Made by a program: the position numbers and the translations under genes. This document shows positions 35,537-48,299 of a stretch of DNA of 64,000 nucleotides, one piece after another (positions within the stretch are counted from its first letter, which is position 1; every line of letters begins with the position of its first letter). The stretch covers positions 5,269,557 through 5,333,556 of the forward strand of contig NC_092463.1 in assembly GCF_047495875.1 (NCBI RefSeq), read 5' to 3'. The notes beneath the pieces were generated by a model, which was given only the letters and a program-made list of their open reading frames with translations, made no database searches and was not told where the DNA came from. The stretch is from Pithys albifrons albifrons. Lineage: Eukaryota > Chordata > Aves > Passeriformes > Thamnophilidae.

Positions 35537-37589
35537 TAAGTTGCCCTCCTGATCTGACACATCTCCCCTGATTTTCTGGTTATGGTGTTTTGCTGTGCTG
35601 CCTCCAAGTTATTGCCTTCCAGAAAACTCTTCAAAACAGTGTGAATCATTTTCATATGACATGTGTTTTGTTTCCATGGTTATTAGAGCCAGGTTGGCTT
35701 ACAACCATTCTTCCTTGGCACAAAATGTTTCTGTTGTCTTTTCAACTTGTGTATTTTTCTGGGCTCCTGCTACTGCTCCAAGATAAGAAATGTTTTAAAG
35801 GAAAATACAAGCAAGAGGTATGAAGTTCCCAGTTTAGAAACTGAGACTGGGATAAAATCAACACAGTGATCTTCAGAAACTGAGTTGGAAGGTTTGAGTC
35901 AGGCATAGTCCAGCTCATCATCTGAAGCTGTTGCCACTGGCAATGGATAAATCTCTGTCCCCATTCAAAATGCCACACTGATTGGTTGGTTTGAAACAAA
36001 CACCTTGGGAGCAGACTCAGTCTCCAAAGCAGAAGTGGCAGATTCCGACCTACAGCTGGTGCAGAGGAGTAGGAGGGAATCAGGGAGAAGGCTATTTCTC
36101 TTGTTAAAATGAAACCATTGCTTATTATACAGCTCTGCTTGGGCCTGTTCCAGATCCATTAAAGTAAATGGAAAATCTTCTCTTGATACAAATGGGTTCT
36201 GGCTTCATCTCCAGGGACAAAATAGCGCACAGGTGGATCTTCACATAGGAACAAATCACAATCCTGTTGAGCCAGTCCCTGAGGAGTTTATTTTACATTC
36301 TTGTAATTTGTTGACCTTATGTGTTTTACGTGTTGCCTTATGCTGTTTTGCTTATGATCACCTACAGTGGTCACAGTGGACTGACCTCGTCCCCCCTAAG
36401 CTGGTGCTGAGCTCTGGGTGCTGCCTTTTTTGGGGCACCAGGTACAACACCCATGGGGACATGGGTGAGCTCTCCTTCAGAAATGGGGATGGTAACCTCA
36501 TAGTTAAGACCTAGCATAAGATGGATGAGGTGATGTTTTTCTGTGTATTGCAGAAGGTCCTGGTTGGTAACAACTTTTCTGTGAGCACTTCTGTGAGACA
36601 GCAAAAGCTGGCACCAGAGAGGGATTGGGGCTTCTGCTTTTGCTTTTCTGTCTTTGCTGGGCCTGGCAGCTCACCTGGTGTAACACTTGCAAGGCTCTAC
36701 ATAAATAATAAATATCAAAGAGAGATGACACAGACATAGGAGAATATACCTGGGAAATGGCTTCTTTGAATGGAGCTGGAAAAGCAGCAGATCAGATTAG
36801 ACAAAATAGTTTCAAGTGCTTCTTGCTTTTCCCAAGGGAAGACCTTTCTGCAGGTATTTCTTCCTTCCTGCTTCCCAAAGTTTTCTTGCCCTTTGGAGTG
36901 TTTACTTTTGCTCCTTCAGTTAGGAAGGTTTCTTTTTGCCTTGACCCACAACAACCAGCAGGGCCAAGGTGAATTTTTCACTGTTCATCTTTCAGTGCTG
37001 CAGGGCTGAGTTTGGGGGCCAAACATGCTTCTGAAAACAGGAGAGCCAACCTGAAGGCTCTGCCTCAGAGCACATGGTGACTTGAGCAACACAGGAAGCA
37101 TTCCCCAAGTTTCCAGCTTCCTGGGTGGAGCCCAAAAGATCCCCAGACCATCTGTCTATCTGTGGCAACCTGCCTGGCCTGCTGTGCTACACATGGAGCA
37201 ATCAACAGCTCTGCACACGTGGTTGATGCATGAGAAGAAGCACCTTGGGGACATGTAAATACTGGTGACATGGATTAGGAAACATCCATTTGGCAAGTGA
37301 GGGTGGTTAAGGAGATAACATGAAACAAACCTCACAGCACTCATAGAACATCATCATCAGATGCGAAGGAGCTGGTGGTTGGTGCTTCAGGGAGAATTCC
37401 TGGAACATCTTGGTGGCATGAGGAGAGGCAAGCACCCTTGCCTGGACAGCAAGGGGTCATGAGAAGAGAAGAAAAACATCAGGATGTTACATTAAAAGCA
37501 CATCTGTGCACAGTCTGGAATGGTAAATACATTTTCAGACTCCCCTCATAAAACTGCAGTGTTTAAAAGTGCTGATAAAGTGCATTCCA
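35537..37589. other. Unannotated stretch
   Basis: No repeat or exon recognised. Frames are 93 codons or fewer and overlapping. Confidence 0.35.
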
Positions 37590-37710
37590 ACGTCCTTGAA
37601 GTCTTGCAGTGCGCCACACACACTCTGCAGTGTTTATACGAGAGACGGCCAGCGCCGCGCAGAACGGAGAGATGAATGGGCTTGTATGTGCGAAGGGGAA
37701 GGATCCGTGG
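37590..37710. other. Small CpG-rich patch
   Basis: About ten CpGs in 120 bases, concentrated in GACGGCCAGCGCCGCGCAGA (37645-37664), within otherwise CpG-poor DNA. It may be a short conserved or unmethylated element. No promoter motif such as a GC box is evident. Confidence 0.3.
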
Positions 37711-39412
37711 ATTGTCACCACAAAACAGGGTCCAGCTGGCTTGTGCTGTCCTGGCCTGGAAACCCTGGGACTCTCAATTGCGCTGTGCCCAGGACTGGCT
37801 GCAAAGCTGCTGGCACAACACAGATGGACCGAGCAGTGCTCAGCATCCTTCATGCAGCCTCCTTTGTGTGGGACATAATGATCCTTATAAGGTCTGTATG
37901 TGGTCCATAACAGCTGTTCCACATTTTAAGAGAGGAGTTCTCATATTCTGGGGCTGGTGCTGCTCTCCCTCCTGTGCCAGATTTGTCTTGTGGTTTTACA
38001 AGCACTCTTTGTGCCACTGGATTTCTGTCAGGTTCCCCTTCCTATTCCTCCCTCTCCTTGTGCTCTCATGAGCCTTGCATGGTGGGTTGTTGCTGTCAGA
38101 GGAACTATTTTCTCTCCCCTGGCCCACAAAGGAGCATCCATTCTTCCCACCATATAAGAAAAGTTCCCTATTTAGACTTTTTATTTAGTTCCTCAAAATA
38201 AGAGAGTCCTTTGAGAATGGTTTGAAATAGAGGTTTGAAAGCCCTGTTTGCACAAAGCAGGAGGTGAAGACAGATGGATGCTTTGGAAAACAGCTGCAGA
38301 GTTGGGCCAACACCTTTCTGAGGTTGCTTTGGCTTTAGTGAAAACTGTGATCTATTACAAAACCCAACAAATTGCAATACAGGGGTTGGGCAAGGGTTGC
38401 TGAGGAGTTTATAATATAAGACAATATTTCAGATTTGAAATGCCTTGGACCATGCAGGGTTGCAAAGCATTTCTTGCTGCTACTTGGGCTGTGACTACCT
38501 AATTAAGGGTATTTACAGTAAATTGGTTAAAAATTATTGGAGCTGGAGAAGGAGCTGAATTCAGGGAGGTGATTATGCTGGTGGGAGGGAGAGGAGAAAG
38601 TTCCAGTCAAGAGGCACAGCAAGAAGGATGGTTATAGCTGGAGGCAGAGAAGACTGTAGGGGAAATGGTGTAATGTCTTGGTCCTGCCTGAGCTGTGGTG
38701 TGGGAAGGAGTGAAGGAGGTGGTGAAGGCAGAGTTGGGAGTCAAACAGAAGCCAAGAAGGGAGATGTTTCAGACAGAGAAGACAGCGGGGACACAGCAGT
38801 TTCTTGTGACATAAACTGCAAAAATGGCAGGCAAAACATTGAATGTCAGTGTGCTCATGATACCCAGTTTCCCAAGTCTGATGTAAGTGGATCTAACTCC
38901 CCAGGGACTTGTAACTCTTCATGTCTTGCACCTCTGGAACATGCTTTCCTGGCTGCTGACATCTGTCATGCCACCTCACACTCACGGTGCCACCCCACCA
39001 CCTGCCCAAATTCACTAACACTTCTGCTCCTATGAAATGTATGAATCATAACTTCCATGCCACGGCTTTCTGCAAGATGGTGTTTCCAGAAATAGCACCC
39101 TGTGAGCCAAGAGACGTGATGTTGCCCGTATGGTGGTGGAGGCCCAAAGAGAGGGAGTGTAAGGAAAATAAACCACCCAACAGCGCGGTGGGAGGAAAGG
39201 AATTGCTGTGCAGGATCCAGTCCTTCACTGGGAGTTTTCTTAGTTTGTAAGATGAAACTACCAGAATTTCAGTTCATGATGAGATTTGGAAGTGGGTTCT
39301 CTATTGGTGTAACGAGCTTTGCATTACAAAAATGTATTCACTGACACTTTAAATTAGGTTAATGAGGGGTAAATGTTCTACCTGAAATACTGTGTGATAT
39401 TTTAATGTAACT
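37711..39412. other. Unannotated stretch
   Basis: Contains a purine-rich GGAG/GAAG segment (38570-38760) that yields a glycine-rich 135-codon frame of no recognisable family. No repeat element supported. Confidence 0.35.
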
Positions 39413-39610
39413 TCATAGAAATGTAGAATGGTTTGGATTGGGAGGAATCTTAAAGATCATTGAATTCCAATCCTCCTGCCATGGACAGGGACACTCCACC
39501 AGACCAGGTTGCTCCAAGCCCCATCCATCCTGGTCTTGGACACTTCCAGGGATGGGGCAGCCACAGCTTCTCTGGGCAACCTGTGCCAGGGCCTGCCCAC
39601 CCTCATAGTA
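39413..39610 (-). mobile_element. CR1 LINE fragment, 3' end
   Basis: Plus-strand view: TCATAGAAATGTAGAATGG, TTTGGATTGGGAGGAATCTTAAAGATCATTGAATTCCAATCC, CCATGGACAGGGACACTCC, CCAGACCAGGTTGCTCCAAGCCCCATCC, and CTTCTCTGGGCAACCTGTGCCAG to CCACCCTCATAG. One of the better preserved copies. Confidence 0.94.
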
Positions 39611-41289
39611 CAACCTGCAGTGTTTCCTTGTACAGAGTGTTTTCTCCTGCTGTAGGTTTCACCCTAGACTTTGCAGTAAGTACAGTATTCCTTTAACCAA
39701 CTCTAACCCAATCAGACACTTTATGGATGCATTTGTTAATTGAAATTACGTGAGGAACATCTTCTGAGGTATGGAATAGCCGTTACAACTGTGCACTTGT
39801 AGCATATTTATAATTTATTCCCAATGCTTTGACTTCTTACTCATCCACATGCTGTTGTTTATAGTCCCTGGCCAGATCCTCTAACACGTGGTAAACTATT
39901 TCCATATGAATTGATCTTAGCTGAGTCCTAATGCACACTTATTTTTGGCAAATCAGTCTCATAGGTACCCATTAGAAGCAGTGCAATGTTTATATGAATA
40001 TTATCACATATTAAAAAAGTCAGGGCCTTAGAGTAAACTGTGAACCAAGGTTAAACCACAGCAGTGTACCTGTCTAATCAGCTGCAGTGGGTGTTTTGCT
40101 TAAAGTTGGTTCCAAAGATACTGTTTTGATGCTGCTTTATTATGAAGACAAAAGATACTTTTTCACTGCTAACAAGAAGTGTTGATTAGGGAAGTCATTC
40201 TGCTTTTCATAGGGTAAATACTATTTAGGCCCTCTCATTTCAGTGATTATATCCACTTTTCTATGCAAGTCTTCACCTGATACGTTGCAGCAACACAGAT
40301 GAATATGTCACATCATTGTGGCCTTTGACTAGGGTTTTACTGCCAAAACTTGCTCTTCTCCTGACATATAAATGCTGGTTTGGTATAGTACCATCAGGAA
40401 TGGATTTAGTACATCAAATTCACCTGCCAAAGCAATGAGGGGATAAAAAAAGAGGCAGGAAAAATGGAAAAAAGGTATGAAAGGCAATATTATTTTTCTT
40501 TTAATAGCTGCTATTTAATTCTCCTCACTCCCTTCTACTTTCTGTTCTGCAGGCTTAAAAGCTGTGTTATATGAAATTAGCCAGTAAAAGTTCCACATTT
40601 CCCAGATGTTCAGCTGAGTAAAACTCTCAGTAAAGATTTTTAGAAGGCCACTCATTTACTCTCTCAGAATCTCCTTCCTGGAGAACCAGCCTTTCCCCTG
40701 CCATCCAAATTAATGAATCTTTTGATCAAACAATAACTGTGCTTTCTGTAATTCAGTATTCACTGTATTCCTGTGCAGGGCCAGGAGCTGGACTTTGATA
40801 AACGTTATGGGTCTTTTCAGCTCAGTATATTCTCTGACTGATGCACAGAGGAATGAAAGATCTGACCAGCCAGGGAGGCAGCGGCGTTAGAAGTCGCTCT
40901 CATTTAATTCCTGTCAGATATTAATTAGTAGACTACCATCACATTCATTTTATAAAATGGACTCATAATAAACTGTGTGAGAGAGTTTCTTCAGAGAAGG
41001 TCTGTGGTCAGATTGAAACGCTGGGAATTCCTGCAGCATTTGCAAGTCTTTAGGAACAATAGGGAAAGATCCCGATAAAACTCTCCTGGCTGTGCAATCC
41101 CTATCTGGGAGTTTGGGCTGGCAGGGAAGCCGGGTGGTCTGAAGTATCTGGGTAGGAGGTTCTGCTGGGCGTTCCTCTCTTGCATGAAACCTGGAGATTC
41201 GGCTTTTGTGGGTTTTGGTGTAAAATTAATGTGGTTTTGTTTGTTTTTTTTTTCTCAATGAGGATTTCCAATGAAGTTGAACCAAGCTG
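39611..41289. other. AT-rich stretch with conserved-looking segments
   Basis: No repeat family recognised. TTAATTG (39737-39743), TATTTATAATTTATT (39808-39822), CTAATTAA-like and TTAATTAG (40921-40928) words are frequent. The segment 40855-40960 combines CpGs (GCGGCG, GTCGC) with ATTTAATTCC and ATTAATTAG, a texture typical of developmental enhancers. Conservation cannot be judged from one sequence. Confidence 0.3.
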
Positions 41290-41374
41290 GAATCACAGAA
41301 TCACAGCATCCTAGAGAGGCTTGAATTGGAAAGAACCTTAAGCATGACCTAGTTCCAACCCCCCCTGCTATGGG
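41290..41374 (-). mobile_element. CR1 LINE fragment, 3' terminal 85 bases
   Basis: Plus-strand view: tandem octamer complements GAATCACAGAATCACAGCATCC, then TTGAATTGGAAAGAACCTTAAGCATGACCTAGTTCCAACCCCCCCTGC. The element stops at CTATGGGACC, so only the extreme 3' end remains. Confidence 0.9.
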
Positions 41375-44300
41375 ACCTGGCATTTTGTGGGGGAGTGAGT
41401 GTTATCTCCATCAGAAGCTCTATCCCAGTGTGCTGTCAGACACAGCTCTGACCATCTGACTTAAAAGGACCTGGAAGACAGACTGAAAATGCCCAGGAGG
41501 AAATAGCTGTTCTGCAGCATTACAGATGCCAAAGCAAAGTGTTAGCTCCACATGTGACAAAACCTGCTGCTTCTATGCCCTAAATGAAAGTGGGCAGAAT
41601 ATGCAAATTGTGTCCTCATCAAACATTTAGAAATAAAAATATAACAACTCTGAAACTGAAGGAGACTTTCCAGACTATTCATCCAGTAGTGTTTTGTTCC
41701 TAAAACTGAATGCCTGTGCTTTCTGGAGCACCAGGCAGTGGGCCATGTTCCTAACTGGTATCAATCAGAAACAGCTCCATTCATTCGGATGGACCAGATT
41801 TAGCCCATCTGGACATTAATTTGTCTTTCTGACATGATTTGAATGCTCATTTTGACATGCTCAGGAGTTGAGGCTGCCAGCAGTTGTTTCTCTCCTTGGC
41901 AAACCTCTCCAGTGCTAGCACAAGCACTTTCCCCCCTTTACAGCATGCACAGGCACTGCAGCAGGGCTTAGTTGCTGCTTGTAATGATCTCATGTATTCT
42001 TGGAGCTCAGCCTTTTACGAGGGTGGTGCCTGGGGTGCAGACAGATGGGCTCTGCCCACCTTTCCTTTGGATGCTTGAGGGATCTCCCAAGACTTTCCCT
42101 ACAGTGTAATTTTGAGCTGTATCTCTTTTATTTGTCTTTTTCACTCATTACCTGCTGTTCACCATGGGGCTCCTCGGGGCTTTCTTGTTATAAATTTGAT
42201 TTAGAAGCAGAAATTGGAAATAGAAATCAGTGGTTCTGCGATTACAGCAAGGAGGGAATGTGTCCCAAAGGTTAGGTGGATGTGGTTTGACTCAAGCTCT
42301 TGATACAGAGCTGGAAATTAAAACCATTCTCCATTGATATCCCTTTGGATATCTGCAAGGAAAAGACTACCTGGCTCTTCTCCTGGAGGTAAGACTCATC
42401 AGGGGAGCAGCACATGTGCTGATGGTCTGGAAAAAATAAGCAGGCATTGCTAGCAAGGTGAGAGAGCATTTTTATTGAGAAAATTTAAAGAAATACAATT
42501 CTTTTCAGCAGCCATACTTGAAATGGAAGGGAGCAAAATTTTCTGTATAATGAGATTGAGGGTAATATTAAAGATAACCTTAAATGTGGCCTGAAGGCAA
42601 AATCAAATCCCTTCCCCCCAGCTGTAACTCAGTGAATATTTAAGGCAAAACCAGGTGGGAGAGTGATAATGAGGCTGTGGGTGCCAAAATTACCACATTC
42701 ATGAGGGGAGCCAATTTCAGACTTGAGTGCACTCGGGCTGGTGGTGAGGGCAAAGAAACAAGGTAGAAAATCTCCAGCCCAGAATATGGAAACTGTAGCT
42801 TTGGACATCCAGCAACAATGGTGGCTCTTGAGTGCATCAAACTGAGGGAAGTCAATGATGACTGAAGGTAACAGGAAAGACAGATCTGTGGGTAAGAAGG
42901 AGAGAAGAAAAGATTGGGAGCTCATCGCTGTGACCTCAATTATATGGATATAAATGAACCTTCCATGAGAAAAAGAAAACATGAAATTAAATAGGAAACT
43001 GGGGAGAATGAAACCCAAATCTAGCAAAGACAGATTGTGTTGTACAAACCTGACAACTTTGATAAAATAATGGATTTTTCTAGACATAGATTAGACCTAT
43101 GGCATTTGCTAGCTGGATTCAGTGAAGTGAATATAGTGCCTTGTGAAAAATTACTAGCTCACAGGGGAAGAATAATACAAGAATTGGAGGTGAGTGGATA
43201 TAAAAATGTCTAAAAGAGAGAATTAATGAATTTTGCTAAAAGGGGAATTTTGGGCAGTGGGAAGAAATTGCTGGGAAAGTCACTCAAAAGTTGGCCTTGG
43301 AATGAGCTTTAATTTGTTGTCAGTGAGCTTGTGACAGGTTGGATAGCATGGGCTGTCCCTGACAGAGTTCTGGAATACTTTCTGGGAAGAAGTATGTGTC
43401 TTTGGAGAGGGAAGGGAGAGTGCTGGGAAGGGACAGCATTGATGTAGAGTTATGGGAGTTTCCATAGCAAGAGACCAGCTCACTAGTCAGAAGAGACAAA
43501 GGGAAAAGAGATGTCTGAGGGTATCAATAATTAATACAATCCTGAAATATTAGGAAGTCTAGTGTGAAAAACAGGTGGCTGGAGCTCTAGGAATCGTAAG
43601 GGTGGAGAACAATGAGATGAGCTGGTTTGTTTGGCATGGAGCTGAGTTCAGTCTGAGTGTATGGCGGGAAACAAAGCCAGAGACAGAAAGGGATGGCGGT
43701 GTTAATAAAGGATCAGGGTGTTCACCTGGTCCACAGTGACTTGTCCCTCACTAATCCAGATGGGAGAATCATATCTTGGGCAACACAGCAAGCAATGCGG
43801 CAAACCGGCTGGTGAACCTTTGGTCCAGAGAAGATATCCAGATGGTCTTCAAGTACCAAAAGTAGCTGCAAAAAAGAAGGAAACAAATTAAAGAGATTTA
43901 CAAAGAAATCTAGACTAAATGTTAGTCACAACATTCAATGTCAGAATCACAAACTGGTGTGGTAGAACAGCAGAGGTGCCGTGGGAAGTCCATCACTTGG
44001 GGTCCTTGGGTCCTGTTTACATGATGCCAAGTGTTGACCTTCAGAGAAATGAAACTGTCTGGCAGAACAAAACACCTGGGCTGGTTTCAAGTGGACGTTT
44101 TCCATGGGATCTCTCACGGGACTTGTGTCAGCAATGGACCATGAACTTGGAAGGAACTGGTGCATTCTCTTTGAGCAGTTGCCTTCAGCAGCCATAGTCT
44201 CAGAGCTGGATGTAGACGCTAACAACGCCATTTGAATAGTTTTCAGTTTTGTGCCACCTCTTGGAAGCTTTGAGCCATAAGAAGTCATCCCTATCCTTCA

Positions 44301-47300
44301 GTATTTGCCCTCTGGGAGCATTTCCGTTGATCCAGCTGTGGAAGGCAATGAATTCATCTGCCAGCTATGGTTCTGTCATAGAGGCTTCCTTTCATCAAAG
44401 GTGTTTCTTCCAATAGGTCTTCCTTTCCCAGATTAATAGAATAAATTAAAGAAGAATTTTTAAAGAGCCTTTAAAAAAACCTTTTTTTGTTTTTTGTTCA
44501 TTGTTTTGTTGGGTTTAAAAAATTTTTTTTAAATAAAAATCCTTGAAGGAACATAAAAATAATATACAATTTGGAGACACTGGAGAAAACTACTCCCATG
44601 GCTCTCATTGCCTCCCAGGAAGTCTGGATTGCAGAGAATGCTTTCAGGCTACGAGTGCGCATTTTCCTCTCAGATTTAACAGTATTATTTTACATGTACA
44701 TGACAGTTTTCATCCTGAAGGATGCTGGGGCACTTCAACACCTACATACAGCACTGCTAAAGAGGCAGAAAATAGTAGCCACCCTGGAGAGAACATCTTC
44801 TGGTCCAACAGATCCTGACTGAGATCCCTCTAGTGCAATGCACTCTCTGGATGGAGTGTCATGTAGTAAGGATTGAAGGCTGGGGCAGCAAATGCTTTGT
44901 TATAATAAAAGGAAAAGCTTAAAACATTGCACGTGATCATTGTTGAGCATTATCATGATCAAATGTCCATCAAATTATGATGGTCATTATAATTATCAAA
45001 GAAATGTATGGTGATGATGTTCCCTCTAGCCTGTGAGTGGGTGGGTTGTCTTAACTTTAGGCTTGTGGGCTCTGAACAACTTGAAGTATCCTTTCTTGCT
45101 GCTCATAATTAAATCCACACCTAAGCATGTTCTGTAATTTATTGCAGTAGTCTCTTTTCTCTCTCTTAGATATTCCCTTGACCACTTATACCTTTGCCAC
45201 CAAAGATAGAACTTCCTTCATCTTTCTTCCTTCTTCATTAAATTCACAGCTTTGGTAATTTGCAGATATTGTGGAATCTGGGCCTGTTTTCCACCCTGCA
45301 GACTTGCAAGGCAACAGCAATTTAAGCACCATATGGTTCCCGACAAAGTCAGGTTTCACATCCAACCTAAACAGTTTAATATTATCAAAAGCCCAAGCTC
45401 ACTGCAGCAATAACAACCCCTGCTTCCTCTGCCTGCATTGTATAACCAGAGGAAGAAAGCTCTCAAACTGAGCAAGCTGCTGTGATCTTGAACAGGGGCT
45501 GCAGGGCTGGGGGAAAGTCTTTGTAGCACCCTCGTTATGATCATAGGATGAGTGCCCACCTGGACCACAAAGGAAGTGCAAATCTAGGTCTGGTTTCAAT
45601 TACAATGCCTTAAAAACGCAGACCAGGTTTAGTTCCTATTGTTGCTGTATGTAATTAATTAATTTGATGCTTAAGTTTTAATGAGGGAATGGTACATGCC
45701 TCAAAGCTGCAGAAAATGCAGTTGTTTCTGTTATAGTTTACTGTCTATTTGTCTTTTTCTCTTTTAGTGGCTTGGATTCCCGTTCCCACCCAATTTGATG
45801 GAGGCAAATATTTTCTGGCAGAGTTAATGTCTTCGGCATGAGGAGGGGAGGATAGGCTGGGTGGTAACAGGGAAGCTGGGCTGGGTATTCATTCCTCAAG
45901 CTGCACTCGTGGTACAGTGATTAGAAAACACTAAGTCTTCCACTTCCTCACTTAATAGACTAAGAGGTCTCTGTAGATGATGAGTAATGCTGGGTGGAGC
46001 AGATGCCAAAATGGAACAGGAGCCCTGAGACGGCTTTTGTTGCAGTACCTTGCAGCAATCAGAAATGATTATCCTCCTTGTGCTATGATGTTATCAACTG
46101 GCTGAAGACCTTGCACTGAGTCACAGCAATCAGCATCCCAAAAGGTTACAGACATCTGCATTGCATCAGAATGACAGCAGTTACATTGCTGTGCTCCCAT
46201 CCCTCCTGAACTCCATAGGAACAGGTACCCTGAGGTTCTGCCCATCCACCTCAGCTTTTAGTGAAGCCAAAGATGGGATGTGCCTGGCCATGTGGCTTCT
46301 GAGCCCAGCAGCAGAGTGTCCAGCTCATGTGCCAGCATCTGACTACAAGATACATCCTGGAGAAGGGATAGGAAAGAGATGTGTATGCCTGTCACGTGCC
46401 AAGCCCAGGAAGTATTCTCCATTTACCTGTTGGGAACACAGATCTCTGCTACTTATAGGAGAATAAGAAGAAAGTATAAATGGTGGTTTAAGGTAAAAAG
46501 AAAAAGCCATTTACAGATTAATTAGCATTGTAAAGAGCCTCAGGGGCTTTTTATGAGAAAGGTAGATGGAGCTACCAAGTGAGATTTAAATAAAAGCCAT
46601 GATCTACAAGTGTTCTCTCGGTAACTTAGTGAAGAGTGAATAAGTTGTTAGAGATATTAGCAATGGAGTGTCTGTTTGTTATCTGGGACTAAATAAATCA
46701 TCTCTGTAGGCTGATGCCTCCTGTGAAGTGACAAAAGCACCCAGATGTAGCCATTCCTACCAAGCTGCAATGTAGGATTTACTGAAGAGATGTCAGATAC
46801 AGCTCCTGAGCAAGAAAAGGATTATCCCAGCAAATCATAAGCAGTTCAATTAAAAAAAATAGTCCTTCCCTACAAGGGGTTAACCCTGATGTGTCAGGAC
46901 AGGTACTGTAGAGGTAGGATGCAGGAGATGCTTGTCTTTAGTATTCTCTTTATTGGAGTACGTGGATTGAATATGGGGTTTGTGATCTCAGTGTTTGCAT
47001 ATTGATATTGGGAAGAACTCCCTCAGGAAATGGTGGAGAGCTTTTGCCTGGAGAGCTTTCAGGGAAGATGTGAAATCAAAAAGGATTGTGAGTTGACAGG
47101 CTGCAAAAAGTCAACTCATTCATAACGAAAGGCAAAACTCAGCCTCTGGGATACAGAAAGCAATCAGCAATATTCTCAATTCTGCTTGCTTGGCATGCCT
47201 GTTTGTTTAGAGTTTACTGTGGAAAAAGAACTAATGAATGTTACTTTACATGCAGTTAATTAGGTGTGGTCTTTTGAAAAAATCATAATTGTGCCTTGCT

Positions 47301-48118
47301 GAAATCTTCGTTCTGCCAACAATAAATCTGGTTGGATTATATCAGGAATAAGTTGCTAACACATGATTTACCAGCAATGTTTTTGTTAGATGTAGCCATT
47401 TGGCTGGAAAGCAGAAGGGCCCTTGTACCCTGCAAACAAGCACCTTCCTGTAACCTCGGCTGAACAGATCTGTCACTGATGTGAAGCCTTTGGAAACGGA
47501 GTATCAGATGATTCAAAGGAGCTGTTTGCCACACCAGGTCTTGCCTTCCCCTGTGACTTTGGCAGCTAGAAAGAGTCAGGCACAGGGAATGATGTTTATG
47601 CACTTGGGTGTGTTTGTGTTTGTGGTGAAATTGGAAACCTGTGGCGTCCAGTTGAGCTGAAGGGTCATCCTGCTAAATGTTTTGACTCAAAAACACCAGA
47701 GGTTTTGGCATGGCAGGCCAAATACCACCTCTTCTCAGCTGGGGAAAAAAAATCCATTAAAGGGAGCAGGAGCAGAACCATAAAGGTGGCTGAAAGCTGA
47801 ATAAAGTGTCCTTCATCCCCATGGGAGCAGCAGCCAGAGGGTTAAAGGGGATGGTGTTTGTGGCCTGAGTGGGGTCTCAGTGGGAAAGGAATGAACATTT
47901 TGTGCTTCCCAGCTCTTGCAAGGAGACCTGTGGCCATGCAGGAGGATGTGAGCAGTACATTGAGGAGCAGCTGTGAAGGTCCCACTATATTAGATCCATG
48001 GGACCAGGACATCTTTCCCATGTTCCTTCTGATTTCAGTAATGTTTGCACTTTTACATTGCCAATATGTCTTTGTGGGTTTACCCTCCTGTAAAACAAAA
48101 GGATTCTTCTGGATTTTT
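41375..48118. other. Long unannotated stretch, 6.7 kb
   Basis: No CR1 fragment that I can support. It includes an A/T low-complexity tract (44465-44545), an ATCATG/ATGATC-rich imperfect palindromic area (44935-45010, with CCATCA-AATTA-TGATGG near 44968-44984), and AT-rich homeodomain-type words around 45647-45680 and 46515-46525. The 152-codon minus frame at 42629-43087 has no recognised family. Confidence 0.35.
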
Positions 48119-48299
48119 AAATTTCTCCACTGAAAGGGGGGTCAAGCATTGGGAAAGGCTGCCCAAGGAAGTGGGGGTCTCACTGTCTCTGGATGTTTCC
48201 ATAAATGTGTAGGTTTAGTGATGGACCTGGCAGAGTTAAGTTAATATTTGGACTCAACAATCTGAGAGGTCTTTTCCAACCTTAATGATTCTATGATTC
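48119..48299 (+). mobile_element. CR1 LINE fragment, 3' end
   Basis: TCTCCACTGAAAGGGGGGTCAAGCATTGGGAAAGGCTGCCCAAGGAAGT, then GTTTAGTGATGGACCTGGCAG, GGACTCAACAATCTGAGAGGTC and TTTTCCAACCTTAATGATTCTATGATTC. Same plus-sense subfamily style as the copies at 2772 and 6219. Confidence 0.93.
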
